This document shows positions 44,388 to 53,482 of a stretch of 64,000 bases of DNA, piece by piece. The translations under genes were made by a program, and so were the position numbers. The stretch covers positions 186,001 to 250,000 of the forward strand of contig NZ_JAHYBZ010000006.1 in NCBI RefSeq assembly GCF_019430885.1, in the 5' to 3' direction. A model generated the notes under the pieces. It was not told where the DNA came from. It did not search any database and saw only the letters and a program-made list of their open reading frames with translations. The stretch is from Roseomonas alba (GTDB lineage Bacteria > Pseudomonadota > Alphaproteobacteria > Acetobacterales > Acetobacteraceae). How positions within the stretch are numbered: position 1 is the first letter of the stretch; every line of letters begins with the position of its first letter.

Positions 44388-46022
44388 ATGTCAGCATCCG
44401 ACACGACCGGCCGCGACGGCCATGCGCTGCTGCGCGATCCGCGCTTCAACAAGGGCAGCGCCTTCAGCGAGGCGGAACGCCGCCGCTACGGCATCGAAGG
44501 GCTTCTGCCGGTCGGCGTCGCGACCCTCGACCTGCAGGTCGCACGCATTCATGAGGAACTGTCGAACCTCGATAACGACCTGCAGAAATACCTGCTGCTG
44601 TCGGACCTGCAGGCGCGCAACGAGACGCTGTTCTATGCCGTGCTGATGGGCGATCCGGCCAACTTCATGCCGCTGGTCTATACGCCGACGGTCGGCGAGG
44701 CCTGCCAGAAGTTCGACCACATCTTCCGCGCCCCGCGCGGCCTCTATCTGCCCATCACGGCGAAGGGGCGGCTGAAGGAACTGCTCGGCCACTGGCCGGA
44801 GAAGGATGTGCGCTTCATCGTCGTCACGGATGGGGAGCGCATCCTCGGCCTCGGCGATCTCGGCGTCGGCGGGATGGGGATCCCGGTCGGCAAGCTCGCG
44901 CTCTACACCGCCTGCGCGGGCGTGCCGCCGCAATACTGCCTGCCGATCACCCTCGATGTCGGGACCAACACCCACACGCTGCTGGAAGACCCGCTCTATC
45001 TGGGCCTGCGGCAGAACCGCGTGCGCGGCGCGGAATACGACGCCTTCATCGAGGAATTCGTGCAGGCGGTGCAGGATCTCTACCCGCGCTGCTGCATCCA
45101 GTGGGAGGATTTCGCGAACATCAACGCCGTGCCGATCCTGGAGCGATACCGCGACAAGGTCTGCACCTACAACGACGACATCCAGGGCACGGCGGCGGTG
45201 GCGCTGGCCGGCATGTATGGGGCGCTGCGCATCTCGGGGGAGAAGCTGACGGACCAGCGCTTCCTCTTCCTCGGCGGCGGGTCGGCGGCGACCGGTATCG
45301 CGGAGCTGATCAGCGAGGCGATGGCGCTCGAAGGGCTCGACATCACGGCGGCGCGCGGGCGCAACGCGCTGTTCGACATCAACGGGCTGATGGTCACCTC
45401 GCGCACCGACCTCGCGGGGTTCCAGAAGCCCTTCGCCAAGGACATGCCGCCGATCGGCAATTTCGTCGAGGCGATCAAGGCGCTGAAGCCGACCGGCATC
45501 ATCGGCGTCAGCACCGTTCCGAAGCTGTTCAACCAGGCGGTCATTGAGGCCATGGCCGAGATCAACGACCGGCCGATCATCTTCCCCTATTCCAACCCGA
45601 CCTCCCGGTCGGAATGCACGGCGGAGGAGGCCTACACCTGGTCCAAGGGCCGCGCGATTTTCGCGAGCGGCAGCCCCTTCCCGCCGGTCCACCTCAACGG
45701 GCAGACATTCATCCCGGGGCAGGGCAACAACGTCTACATCTTCCCCGCGCTCGGCATGGCGGTCTATGCGACGGAAGCGAAGCGAGTGACCGAAGCCATG
45801 TTCATCGTCGCCGCCAAGGCGGTGGCCGAGCAGGTCGACCAGCAGACGCTGGACTCCGGCCTGATCTACCCACCGCAGAGCCGAATGCTCGCCACGTCCC
45901 TGCATGTCGCGACGCGGGTCGCCGAATACATCTTTGACCAGGGGCTGGCGCGGGTGGAGCGGCCCGCCGATATCGGCGCGCTGATCCGGTCGCGCGCCTA
46001 CAAGCCGGTCTATTCGGACTGA
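44388..46022 (+). CDS. maeA: NAD-dependent malic enzyme
   Basis: 544 residues from the ATG at 44388, behind GAGAGGAAGC. N-terminal malic domain: KGSAFSEAERRRYGIEGLLP, VYTPTVGEACQKFDHIF and GLGDLGVGGMGIPVGKLALY. Metal-site residues lie in QWEDFANINAVPILERYRD and TYNDDIQGTAAVALAGM. The NAD-binding part has FLFLGGGSAATGIAELI and the late signature FPYSNPTSRSECTAEEAY. The length and motifs fit the SfcA/MaeA group of NAD-type enzymes, which decarboxylate malate to pyruvate. The gene follows fumC on the same strand and is probably cotranscribed. Confidence 0.93.
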   Translation: MSASDTTGRDGHALLRDPRFNKGSAFSEAERRRYGIEGLLPVGVATLDLQVARIHEELSNLDNDLQKYLLLSDLQARNETLFYAVLMGDPANFMPLVYTPTVGEACQKFDHIFRAPRGLYLPITAKGRLKELLGHWPEKDVRFIVVTDGERILGLGDLGVGGMGIPVGKLALYTACAGVPPQYCLPITLDVGTNTHTLLEDPLYLGLRQNRVRGAEYDAFIEEFVQAVQDLYPRCCIQWEDFANINAVPILERYRDKVCTYNDDIQGTAAVALAGMYGALRISGEKLTDQRFLFLGGGSAATGIAELISEAMALEGLDITAARGRNALFDINGLMVTSRTDLAGFQKPFAKDMPPIGNFVEAIKALKPTGIIGVSTVPKLFNQAVIEAMAEINDRPIIFPYSNPTSRSECTAEEAYTWSKGRAIFASGSPFPPVHLNGQTFIPGQGNNVYIFPALGMAVYATEAKRVTEAMFIVAAKAVAEQVDQQTLDSGLIYPPQSRMLATSLHVATRVAEYIFDQGLARVERPADIGALIRSRAYKPVYSD

Positions 46023-46103
46023 AACCAGACGATGGATGCGATCGGGCGGGGAGATGCGGTAGCTGAGCCGCGCCCCGTCCGTCGCCCTGCCACGGTGCCC
46101 CGG

Positions 46104-46121
46104 CCGGCAGCGCAGCCGGCG
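46104..46121. terminator. GCCGGC inverted repeat between convergent genes
   Basis: GCCGGC-AGCGCA-GCCGGC forms a 6-bp stem in the 103-bp gap between the malic enzyme and the alpha/beta hydrolase genes. It could end transcription from either side, but it is short and lacks a T-run. Confidence 0.25.
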
Positions 46122-46125
46122 CAGG

Positions 46126-46947
46126 TCACGGCCTCCGGCGCGACAGGCGGCGATGCCATGCGATGATCGGTGCCGCGCCGGCCTCGGCCCACGGTCGCAG
46201 CATCATGCAATGCGGCAGTTCCGGCATGAACCGATGCTGACCGCCGAGGAGCGCCGCGATCCCGGCATCCTGGCCCGAGGGATGGCGCGCCGCATCGTCG
46301 CGGCCGGCTTCGACAACAAGCGTCGGGATCCCCGCCAGGCGCGCCGGATCGACGGCGACGCGCAGGGCGTAGCGGTCATTCAATGCGCGGGGTGACTCGG
46401 GCGACAACGCTGCATGATAGGCGATGAAGCCCTCCGGCTGCTCTCCGCCAAGGAAGCGCCGGGCTGCCACCTCGGGCGCCGGTGGCGGAATGAGCGCGCC
46501 TTCCGGCACCTCCCGTACAGCCGCGACGCCGGGCATGTTGCCGGGCGGCGACGGCGCGACCAGCAGCAGGCCCGCCACCGCCGGCACGTCCACGGCCGCC
46601 CGCAGCGCGATCAGGGCGCCCAGGCTATGCCCGAGCAGCACCGGCGCGGTGCCGAGGGCGCCAGCCGCCTCTCCGACATCGGCTGCGTATGCGGCGATGT
46701 CGGTGTTGGGGTCGGCCGAGGTGCCGAGCGTGCCCTTCCCGCGCAGCTCGAGCGCCGCGGCGGCGATGCCCGAGGCCGCGAAAAGCCCGAGCCAGGCATC
46801 AAAGCACCAGGCGCCATGATAGCCTCCGGGTATACAGAGGATCGGCGGACCATCCCCACCTCCCTCCGTGACGAAGAGTGAGGCGCGGGACATCGCGAGG
46901 CGACGCGTGCCGGATGGGACCAGGCCGGGCGGCGGCGCGATGGTCAT
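46126..46947 (-). CDS. Alpha/beta hydrolase
   Basis: 273 residues. An N-terminal oxyanion region PPILCIPGGYHGAWCFDAWL and the nucleophile elbow LLGHSLGALIALRA (Ser108) are clear. The acid is probably in TLVVEAGRDDAARH and the His in FMPELPHCMML. No signal peptide is seen, so it is cytosolic. It lies 31 bases downstream of a Bug-type binding protein gene on the same strand and is likely its operon partner; it might hydrolyse the imported compound. The substrate class is not evident. Confidence 0.85.
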   Translation of the reverse strand: MTIAPPPGLVPSGTRRLAMSRASLFVTEGGGDGPPILCIPGGYHGAWCFDAWLGLFAASGIAAAALELRGKGTLGTSADPNTDIAAYAADVGEAAGALGTAPVLLGHSLGALIALRAAVDVPAVAGLLLVAPSPPGNMPGVAAVREVPEGALIPPPAPEVAARRFLGGEQPEGFIAYHAALSPESPRALNDRYALRVAVDPARLAGIPTLVVEAGRDDAARHPSGQDAGIAALLGGQHRFMPELPHCMMLRPWAEAGAAPIIAWHRRLSRRRP

Positions 46948-46978
46948 GCGTCGCGCCTGCCCGCCGCGCGGCCGAGGC

Positions 46979-47953
46979 TCACTCGGGTTCGATCCCGGCG
47001 ATGCGCACCCATTCGCGCCAGCGCAGGCGGTCCTCGGCGATGAAGCGATCCATCGCAGCCGCGTCCATGAAGCCCGGCGTCAGGCCCTGGCGCGTGACGG
47101 CCTCGGCGAACGTCGCATCGGCCACAGCCTGCTGGAGCAACCCCTGCATGCGCGCGAGGATCGGCTGCGGCGTCCCGACGGGCGCGGTCACGCCGAACCA
47201 GCCCTGCACGACGAAATCCGGAACCGCCTCGGCGACGGTCGGCACCTCCGGCAGCAGCGCCCAGCGCTGCGGCGAGCTGACGGCGATGGGCACCACGCGG
47301 CCCGATTGCAGCGCGGGTTGCGCGGACAGCGTGTCGAGGAAGGCGAACTGGATCTGCCCGCTGATGAGGTCCGGCAGGATCTGGGTGATGTTGCGATAGG
47401 CCGCGCCGGTGATGTCGAGATCGGCCCGCGCCTTGAGCAACGCCGAAGGCACCAGCGAGGAGGAGGAATAGTAGCCGAAGAAGACCTTCCCCGGATTGGC
47501 GCGCGCGTGCGCGATCAGCGCCGGGATGGATTTGAAGGGCGCCTCATTGGGCACGACCGCGATCGTCGCGAAGGTGCCGAGCATGCCGATATGGGCGAAA
47601 TCCTTCACCGGGTCGTAGGGCAGGCGACGGTAGAGGAACTCATTCGCCGCATGCGTCGAGTTGGTGGCGATCAGGAAGGTATAGCCGTCCGGCGCCGATT
47701 GCTTCGCCGCCTCGGTGCCCGTGATGCCGCCCGCGCCCGGCCGGTTGTCCACCACGACGGGCTGGCGCAGATGCGGCTCGAGAAAGCGGCCGAGGGTGCG
47801 ACCGATGAAATCCGCGGCCCCGCCGGCGGCCGACGGAATGATCAAGCGTACCGGGCGATTGGGCCAATCGCTCTGCGCCCGCGCCGCGGTCACGGCAAGG
47901 GGCGCTCCGACGATGCCGGATAGCATCGCGCGACGGTTGATGTAGGGGGTCAT
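46979..47953 (-). CDS. Bug family (TctC-like) solute-binding protein
   Basis: 324 residues from the ATG at 47953 (MTPYINRRAMLSGIVGAPLA), behind GGAGGACAACG; 15 more codons are open upstream but lack a ribosome-binding site. The Arg-Arg signal peptide ends AARAQ. The mature start WPNRPVRLIIPSAAGGAADF, VVVDNRPGAGGITGTEAAKQ and the ITGAAYRNITQILPDLISG cleft loop identify the family. Its cleft loop replaces the usual HVPYRG with AAYRNI, so the ligand may differ from those of the two other Bug proteins here. The downstream gene encodes an alpha/beta hydrolase. Confidence 0.91.
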   Translation of the reverse strand: MTPYINRRAMLSGIVGAPLAVTAARAQSDWPNRPVRLIIPSAAGGAADFIGRTLGRFLEPHLRQPVVVDNRPGAGGITGTEAAKQSAPDGYTFLIATNSTHAANEFLYRRLPYDPVKDFAHIGMLGTFATIAVVPNEAPFKSIPALIAHARANPGKVFFGYYSSSSLVPSALLKARADLDITGAAYRNITQILPDLISGQIQFAFLDTLSAQPALQSGRVVPIAVSSPQRWALLPEVPTVAEAVPDFVVQGWFGVTAPVGTPQPILARMQGLLQQAVADATFAEAVTRQGLTPGFMDAAAMDRFIAEDRLRWREWVRIAGIEPE

Positions 47954-48105
47954 GGCTCGTTGTCCTCCACTCGTCCTCGGGAGGATTGCGCATCGCAACG
48001 GCTTTGCAAGCCTTGGCTTGCGGACCGTTCGAACCGCCGTCCGCGGGCGTCGCCGGTGGGCATCCGATGGCGCAGATCGGTGCTGTGGACGCCGTCACGA
48101 AATCC

Positions 48106-48181
48106 TGGTGTGCCCGCCGGGACTCGAACCCGGGACCCCATGATTAAAAGTCACGTGCTCTACCGGCTGAGCTACGGGCAC
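48106..48181 (-). tRNA. tRNA-Lys (anticodon UUU)
   Basis: The minus strand reads GTGCCCGTAGCTCAGCCGGT from 48181. The acceptor stem GTGCCCG/CGGGCAC is perfect. The D-stem is GCTC/GAGC, the anticodon loop CTTTTAA with anticodon TTT, and the T-arm CCGGG-TTCGAGT-CCCGG. The discriminator is A and CCA is encoded (48106-48108). It lies 44 bases beyond the second cyclophilin gene on the same strand and could be processed from that transcript. Confidence 0.97.
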
Positions 48182-48187
48182 GCCTGG

Positions 48188-48201
48188 ACCCGGCGCCGGG
48201 T
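48188..48201. other. 14-bp perfect palindrome between cyclophilin and tRNA-Lys genes
   Basis: ACCCGGCGCCGGGT reads the same on both strands. It sits 6 bases upstream of the tRNA 5' end and 24 bases past the cyclophilin stop. It could be a 3'-end hairpin, a protein site or part of the tRNA promoter. Confidence 0.35.
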
Positions 48202-48225
48202 CGTTATGCGCCGGGGGTATTAGCC

Positions 48226-48729
48226 TCAGGCGGCGTCGGACGCCACCTTCAAGCTGCGGATCTTGTCCGGCCCCTGCACCATGCCGGACATGCCTGCACC
48301 GCGCTTGATCTTGTCGATCGCGTCCATCCCGGCGGTCACCTGCCCCCAGATGGTGTACTGGCCGTCAAGGCTCGGCGCCGGCGCGAACATGATGAAGAAC
48401 TGGCTGTTCGCGCTGTTCGGGTCCTGGGTGCGTGCCATGCCGCAGGTGCCGCGCTGGAACCGCGCGACGGAAGGCTGGCTGAACTCCGCCTCGATGTCCG
48501 GCAGCTCCGATCCGCCGCGGCCGGTGCCCGTCGGGTCGCCGCCTTGGGCCATGAAGCCCTCGATCACGCGATGGAAGGGCACGTCGTTGTAGAAGCCCTG
48601 GCGCGCCAGGGTCTTGATCTGCTCGACATGCTTCGGCGCCAGATCGGGCCGCAGCGCGATAGTGACGGTGCCGTGCTCGAGCTCGAGGATCAGCGTGTTC
48701 TCGGGGTCGGGAGTCGTGGTCTCGCTCAT
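48226..48729 (-). CDS. Cyclophilin-type peptidyl-prolyl isomerase, cytosolic
   Basis: 167 residues. A single cyclophilin domain has VPFHRVIEGFMAQGGDPTGT (catalytic Arg in HRVI), GTCGMARTQDPNSANSQFFI (Gln/Phe of the active site) and DGQYTIWGQVTAGMDAIDKI. No signal peptide is present, so it works in the cytoplasm on proline bonds of folding proteins. It is a close paralog of the gene just upstream, 10 bases away, which carries a lipoprotein signal. The pair probably arose by tandem duplication. It is the last gene of the gyrA-coaD operon. Confidence 0.93.
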   Translation of the reverse strand: MSETTTPDPENTLILELEHGTVTIALRPDLAPKHVEQIKTLARQGFYNDVPFHRVIEGFMAQGGDPTGTGRGGSELPDIEAEFSQPSVARFQRGTCGMARTQDPNSANSQFFIMFAPAPSLDGQYTIWGQVTAGMDAIDKIKRGAGMSGMVQGPDKIRSLKVASDAA

Positions 48730-48739
48730 GGCGCAGTCC

Positions 48740-49330
48740 TCAGCGGATGTCGGCCGCGATGCGGGCCGAACGGATGCGGTCGGGGTTGGTCACGGTGCCG
48801 GAGCCCGGCGCGCCGCGCTTGATCTTGTCCACCGCATCCATGCCGGAGATCACCCGGCCCCAGATGGTGTACTGGCCATCCAGGCTCGAATTCGGCGCGA
48901 ACATGATGAAGAACTGGCTGTTCGCGCTGTTCGGATCGGCGGTGCGCGCCATGCCGACCGTGCCACGGAGGAAGCGCGCGCGTGACGGCGGGCTGAACTC
49001 GGCCCGTAGATTCGGCAGACGCGAACCGCCCGTGCCGGTGCCGGTGGGATCGCCGCCCTGCGCCATGAAGCCCTCGATCACGCGATGGAAGGGCGTGTTG
49101 TCGTAGAAGCCCTGGCGGGTCAGCGTCTTGATGCGCTCGACATGATTCGGCGCGAGCTCCGGCAGAAGCTGAATGCGCACCTCGCCCGAGGGGATCTGCA
49201 GCACCAGGATGTTTTCAGGATCCGGCGGAGTGGCCGGGGCGGCGGTCTGCGCGCGAGCGGGCTGGTCCTGCGCACAGGCGGCAAGGCCGAGGACGGCGAC
49301 ACCGCCGCCGAGGAGGGTCCTGCGATCCAT
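48740..49330 (-). CDS. Cyclophilin-type peptidyl-prolyl isomerase, predicted lipoprotein
   Basis: 196 residues. The N-terminus MDRRTLLGGGVAVLGLAACA is an Arg-Arg lipoprotein signal with lipobox LAAC, so the mature protein should be anchored in the periplasm. The catalytic domain has TPFHRVIEGFMAQGGDPTGT, GTVGMARTADPNSANSQFFI and DGQYTIWGRVISGMDAVDKI, almost the same as its downstream neighbour. It would catalyse proline isomerisation during envelope protein folding. The gene lies 14 bases after coaD and 10 before the cytosolic copy. Confidence 0.92.
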   Translation of the reverse strand: MDRRTLLGGGVAVLGLAACAQDQPARAQTAAPATPPDPENILVLQIPSGEVRIQLLPELAPNHVERIKTLTRQGFYDNTPFHRVIEGFMAQGGDPTGTGTGGSRLPNLRAEFSPPSRARFLRGTVGMARTADPNSANSQFFIMFAPNSSLDGQYTIWGRVISGMDAVDKIKRGAPGSGTVTNPDRIRSARIAADIR

Positions 49331-49344
49331 GACTGGCTTTCCCT

Positions 49345-49854
49345 TCAGGCTTGTGTGGGGCGCAGCTTGGCAAGCGTGCGCTCAAGTGTGGTGCGCGGCA
49401 CGAAGGAGGAGATATCCCCCCCGAGCCGCGCGATCTCTTTCACGAGGCGCGAGGCGATGAACTGGTTCGTCTCCGAGGCCATCAGGAACACCGTCTCGAT
49501 CTCCTGGTCGAGGCGGCGGTTCATGCCCACCATCTGGAATTCGTAGTCGAAATCCGCAACCGCGCGCAGGCCGCGGATCATCATCTTCGCGCCGACCGAT
49601 CGCGCGAAGCTCACGAGCAACCCCTCGAAGGCCTGCACCTCGATCACCGTGCCGTCGCGCTCGGCGATCAGCGCGGTCTCGGCCTTTACCAGCGCCACGC
49701 GCTCCTCAAGCTCGAAGAGCGGCCCCTTGCCGATGTTGATGGCGACGCCGACGACCAGCCTGTCCACCAGCCGCGCGGCGCGGCCGATCACGTCCAGGTG
49801 GCCGTTCGTCACCGGATCGAAGGTGCCCGGATAGAGGGCGATGCGTTCGGTCAT
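49345..49854 (-). CDS. coaD: Pantetheine-phosphate adenylyltransferase
   Basis: 169 residues. The nucleotidyltransferase motif [20 protein letters not shown] with TNGH and the C-terminal ISSFVPRTT frame the fold. Other conserved parts are [20 protein letters not shown] and [20 protein letters not shown]. It transfers AMP from ATP to 4'-phosphopantetheine, giving dephospho-CoA, the fourth step of CoA synthesis. The ATG shares ATGA with the gyrA stop, so the two are translated together. Length agrees with the family (about 160-170). Confidence 0.96.
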   Translation of the reverse strand: MTERIALYPGTFDPVTNGHLDVIGRAARLVDRLVVGVAINIGKGPLFELEERVALVKAETALIAERDGTVIEVQAFEGLLVSFARSVGAKMMIRGLRAVADFDYEFQMVGMNRRLDQEIETVFLMASETNQFIASRLVKEIARLGGDISSFVPRTTLERTLAKLRPTQA

Positions 49855-52601
49855 GGGGTATCCGTCGTTTCCTCGGGCGACGTTTCCTCGCCGCCCTCAT
49901 CCTCATCGGCGACGGGAAAGCAGGAGATGACCCGCTCGCCCTCGGCCAGACGCATCAGCGTTACGCCCATGCCCTGCCGGCCCGTGATGCGCACCGCATC
50001 CGCCTCGATGCGGATGAGCTGGCCGCCATCGGTAACGAGCATCAGATGGTCGCCGGCGCGCACGGGGAAGGTCCCGACGACCTCGCGCCCCGTGCGTTTC
50101 GACAGGGTGATGCCCGTGATCCCCTGTCCGCCACGGCCCGTGACGCGGTATTCGTGCGAGGAGGTCCGCTTGCCGAAGCCGCCATCGGTGACGGCAAGGA
50201 TGATCTCCTCGGCCTCCGCCAGTGCATCAAAGCGTTCGGGCGTCAGCGCGATGTCGGCAACCGGTTCCTCGCTGTCCTCGGCCGGCGCGGCCTCGGCCTC
50301 CTCGTCGGCAGCGCGACGGCGGGCGGCGGCGGCCTTGAGATAGGCGGCGCGCTCATCCGGCGTCGCATCGCTGTGACGCAGCACCGACAGGGCGATGACG
50401 CTGTCGCCCTGGGCCAGGCGGATGCCGCGCACGCCGGTGGAATCGCGCCCGGCGAACAGGCGCAGCGTATCGGGTTCGGCCTGGAAGCGGATCACCTTGC
50501 CACTGCGCGTGGCGAGCAGCACGTCGTCACCCTCGCGGCAGGTCGCCACGCCGACCAGGCTGTCGCCCTCATCCAGCTTCATCGCGATGAGGCCCGAGGA
50601 GCGGACATTCTTGAAGTCCGACAGGCGGTTGCGGCGGACATTGCCCTGCACCGTCGCGAAGACCAGATGCAGCCCATCCCACAGCGATTCGTCGAGCGGC
50701 AGCGGCAACACCGCCGTGATGCTCTCCTCCTCCTGCAACGCCAGCACCTGGCGCAGCGACCGCCCGCGGCCCGTGGCGCCGCCTTCCGGGAGTTGCCAGA
50801 CCTTCTCGCGGAAGGCCATGCCGCGGCTGGTGAAGAACAGCACGAACTGATGGGTATGCGCGACGAAGGACCGGATGACGACATCATCCTCCCGCGTCCC
50901 CGCACCGGTGCGCCCCTTCCCCCCGCGCCCCTGGGCGCGGAAGGTGTCGAGCGGCGTGCGCTTCACATAGCCGTCGCGCGTCAGCGTGACGACCATGGTG
51001 CCGGGTTCGATCAGGCTTTCGTCATCGACATCGGCGAGGCCATCGACGATCTGCGTCATGCGTGGGGAGGCGATCTCGGCGCGCACCGCGCGCAGCTCCT
51101 CGGTCATCACCTCCATGCGGCGGGGATGGGAACCGAGGATGTGCAGCAGCTCGCGGATCTTCTCCCCGACCTCGCCGAGTTCGTTGGTGATCTTCTCGCG
51201 CTCAAGGCCGGTCAGGCGCTGCAGGCGCAGTTCCAGGATGCCGCGCGCCTGTTCCTCGGTCAGCCGCACCGTGCCTTCGGGCGTGATCACGTTGCGGTAG
51301 TCGTCGACCAGTTCCAGCAGCACGCCGACATCGCCCGCCGGCCAGTCGCGTTCCATCAGTGCGACGCGCGCGGTGGCGCCGTCGGCGCTGGCACGGATGA
51401 CGCGGATCACTTCGTCGATGTTCGCAACGGCGATGGCGAGGCCGATCAGCAGATGCCCGCGTTCACGCGCCTTGTTCAGGCGGAAGCGCGACCGGCGGAG
51501 GATCACCTCCTCGCGGAAGCCGATGAACGCCATCAGCGCGTCCTTCAGCCCCATCTGCTGCGGACGCCCATTGTGCAGGGCGAGGAAGTTCACCGCGAAG
51601 GAGGTCTGCAGCGAGGTCATGCGGTAGAGCTGGTTCAGCACCACCTCCGCCGTCGCATCGCGCTTCAGCTCGATGACGATGCGCATGCCCGACCGGTCGG
51701 ATTCGTCGCGCAGGTCGGAAATGCCCTCGATCGCCTTGGCACGCACCAGCTCGGCGATCTTCTCCAGCAGCGTGGACTTGTTGACCTGGTAGGGGATCTC
51801 GGTGACGGCGATGGCCTGGCGGCCGCCGCGCATCTCCTCGATCTCGGCGCGCGCGCGCAGCGGGATGGAGCCCCTGCCCGTCTCGAAGGCCGCGCGGATG
51901 CCGGAACGCCCGAGGATCAGCCCGCCGGTCGGGAAATCCGGCCCCGGGATGATCTTCATCAGATCTTCGAGCGTCAGCGAATTGTCCGCGACGAGGGCGA
52001 GCGTCGCGTCGATCACCTCGGTCGGGTTGTGCGTCGGGATGTTGGTCGCCATGCCGACGGCGATGCCGCCCGCGCCATTGACCAGCAGGTTCGGGAAGGC
52101 GGCCGGCAGGACGCGCGGTTCATCCGCACTCTCATCGTAGTTCGGCTGGAAATCGACGGTGTCCTCGTCGATGCCCTCCAGCAGCGCCATGGCGGAAGGC
52201 GCCAGACGCGCCTCGGTATAACGCATCGCCGCCGGCGGATCGCCGTCGACCGAGCCGAAATTGCCCTGCCCGTCGATCAGCGGCACGCGCAGCGAGAAAG
52301 GTTGCGCCATGCGCACCATGGCGTCGTAGATCGCCGCGTCGCCATGCGGGTGATACTTACCCATGACGTCGCCGGTCACGCGCGCCGACTTGCGGTACGG
52401 CTTGTCGGGCGTGAACCCGCTTTCGTGCATCGAGAACAGGATGCGCCGGTGCACCGGCTTCAGACCGTCGCGCGCATCCGGCAGGGCGCGCGAGACGATC
52501 ACGCTCATCGCGTAGTCGAGGTAGGAGCGGCGCATCTCCTCTTCGAGCGCGACGGGTGTCGTGTCGATCGGGGGCTCGCCGGGGGTGCTGGGGTCGCTCA
52601 C
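49851..52601 (-). CDS. gyrA: DNA gyrase subunit A
   Basis: 916 residues if it begins at the GTG at 52601 ([20 protein letters not shown]); a TTG at 52640 would add 13. Winged-helix and tower domains are typical: [20 protein letters not shown], with catalytic Tyr128 in [10 protein letters not shown]. The quinolone region reads [12 protein letters not shown], so Ala89 stands at E. coli Ser83 and Asp93 at Asp87. Six beta-pinwheel blades form the C-terminal domain, including the GyrA box [12 protein letters not shown]. An insert rich in Ala/Glu (about residues 745-790) lies between blades. It is longer than E. coli GyrA (875) because of this insert. It leads the operon with coaD and two cyclophilins. 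Confidence 0.95.
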   Translation of the reverse strand: MSDPSTPGEPPIDTTPVALEEEMRRSYLDYAMSVIVSRALPDARDGLKPVHRRILFSMHESGFTPDKPYRKSARVTGDVMGKYHPHGDAAIYDAMVRMAQPFSLRVPLIDGQGNFGSVDGDPPAAMRYTEARLAPSAMALLEGIDEDTVDFQPNYDESADEPRVLPAAFPNLLVNGAGGIAVGMATNIPTHNPTEVIDATLALVADNSLTLEDLMKIIPGPDFPTGGLILGRSGIRAAFETGRGSIPLRARAEIEEMRGGRQAIAVTEIPYQVNKSTLLEKIAELVRAKAIEGISDLRDESDRSGMRIVIELKRDATAEVVLNQLYRMTSLQTSFAVNFLALHNGRPQQMGLKDALMAFIGFREEVILRRSRFRLNKARERGHLLIGLAIAVANIDEVIRVIRASADGATARVALMERDWPAGDVGVLLELVDDYRNVITPEGTVRLTEEQARGILELRLQRLTGLEREKITNELGEVGEKIRELLHILGSHPRRMEVMTEELRAVRAEIASPRMTQIVDGLADVDDESLIEPGTMVVTLTRDGYVKRTPLDTFRAQGRGGKGRTGAGTREDDVVIRSFVAHTHQFVLFFTSRGMAFREKVWQLPEGGATGRGRSLRQVLALQEEESITAVLPLPLDESLWDGLHLVFATVQGNVRRNRLSDFKNVRSSGLIAMKLDEGDSLVGVATCREGDDVLLATRSGKVIRFQAEPDTLRLFAGRDSTGVRGIRLAQGDSVIALSVLRHSDATPDERAAYLKAAAARRRAADEEAEAAPAEDSEEPVADIALTPERFDALAEAEEIILAVTDGGFGKRTSSHEYRVTGRGGQGITGITLSKRTGREVVGTFPVRAGDHLMLVTDGGQLIRIEADAVRITGRQGMGVTLMRLAEGERVISCFPVADEDEGGEETSPEETTDTP

Positions 52602-52714
52602 GCGCTGGGGCTCGATCCGGTCATGGGGTGGGCGCGGCAAAGCGGCCGCGCCGGGGTTCTGGGCGCCATAGGCACCGTGCGGCGGCCGCAGTCAACCGCC
52701 GCGCGGGCCTTGTT

Positions 52715-53248
52715 TCAGAAGGGAATTTCGTCGTCGAGGTCGGTCTTCTTGGAATCCCATCCCCCGCCGCCGCCGCTGCTGCGGGCGGCGCCACCGCCGC
52801 CGGAGCGGCTGCCGCCCTCGTAGCCGCCACGCGATCCGCCGCCAGCGCCGCCCATCGGGCGTTCCGAATAGCCAGCGTCATCGCCGGCACCGCCGCCCGA
52901 CCCGCGCCCACCGACAAGCTGCAGCTCGCCGCGGAACTGGCGCAGCACGATCTCGGTCGTGTAGCGCTCCTGCCCGCTCTGGTCCTGCCACTTGCGGGTC
53001 TCGATCTGGCCCTCGATGTAGACCTCGCTGCCCTTGCGCAGATACTTCTCAGCCACCTCGCCCAGGCGTTCGTTGAAGATGGCGACGGCGTGCCACTCCG
53101 TCCTCTCCTGCTGGTTGCCTTCGCGGTCCTTGTATCGCTCGGAAGTAGCGATGCGCAGGTTCACGACCTTGCCACCGTTCTGGAAGTTGCGGACTTCCGG
53201 ATCGCGGCCCAGCCGCCCGAGAATGATCGCCTTGTTGACGCCCGCCAT
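52715..53248 (-). CDS. ssb: Single-stranded DNA-binding protein
   Basis: 177 residues. The OB fold covers 1-110 with [40 protein letters not shown] and [21 protein letters not shown] flexible Gly/Ser/Arg-rich tail follows, and the end is the acidic tip DLDDEIPF that recruits replication and repair proteins. It coats single-stranded DNA during replication, recombination and SOS repair. It is divergent from uvrA, with an SOS box in between that could serve both genes. Confidence 0.96.
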   Translation of the reverse strand: MAGVNKAIILGRLGRDPEVRNFQNGGKVVNLRIATSERYKDREGNQQERTEWHAVAIFNERLGEVAEKYLRKGSEVYIEGQIETRKWQDQSGQERYTTEIVLRQFRGELQLVGGRGSGGGAGDDAGYSERPMGGAGGGSRGGYEGGSRSGGGGAARSSGGGGGWDSKKTDLDDEIPF

Positions 53249-53423
53249 GCCTGCCGATTCCTGGGGATTTTTGAGCCGAAGAGCATAGCCGTTTCAGCGC
53301 GTGACGGCCAGTCCTGCCCCTCCGGCGGATCATCCGCGCGACGGACCAGGACGGCGAGCGGCCGGAACGACCGCATCGCAACATCCCCTTCCCTTCCAGG
53401 CCGTCCCGGCTCATATATGAAAA

Positions 53424-53438
53424 GAACATCACCGGAAC
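53424..53438. promoter_or_regulatory. LexA SOS box (GAAC-N7-GAAC) between ssb and uvrA
   Basis: GAAC at 53424 and GAAC at 53435 are separated by exactly seven bases (ATCACCG). Read on the other strand this is GTTC-N7-GTTC, the known alphaproteobacterial LexA operator. It lies 45 bases before the uvrA start and next to TCATATATGA, an A+T-rich block that could hold a -10 element. It fits SOS control of uvrA and possibly ssb. Confidence 0.8.
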
Positions 53439-53482
53439 ATCACCGGCCGGCTCCGCCGCGCCAGGTTCGGAGCCCCCCCTGC

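Noticed and set aside
50046..52823. A 925-codon plus-strand open frame opposite gyrA
   Set aside because: It is antisense to unmistakable GyrA motifs and reads as His/Gln/Arg-rich low-information protein.
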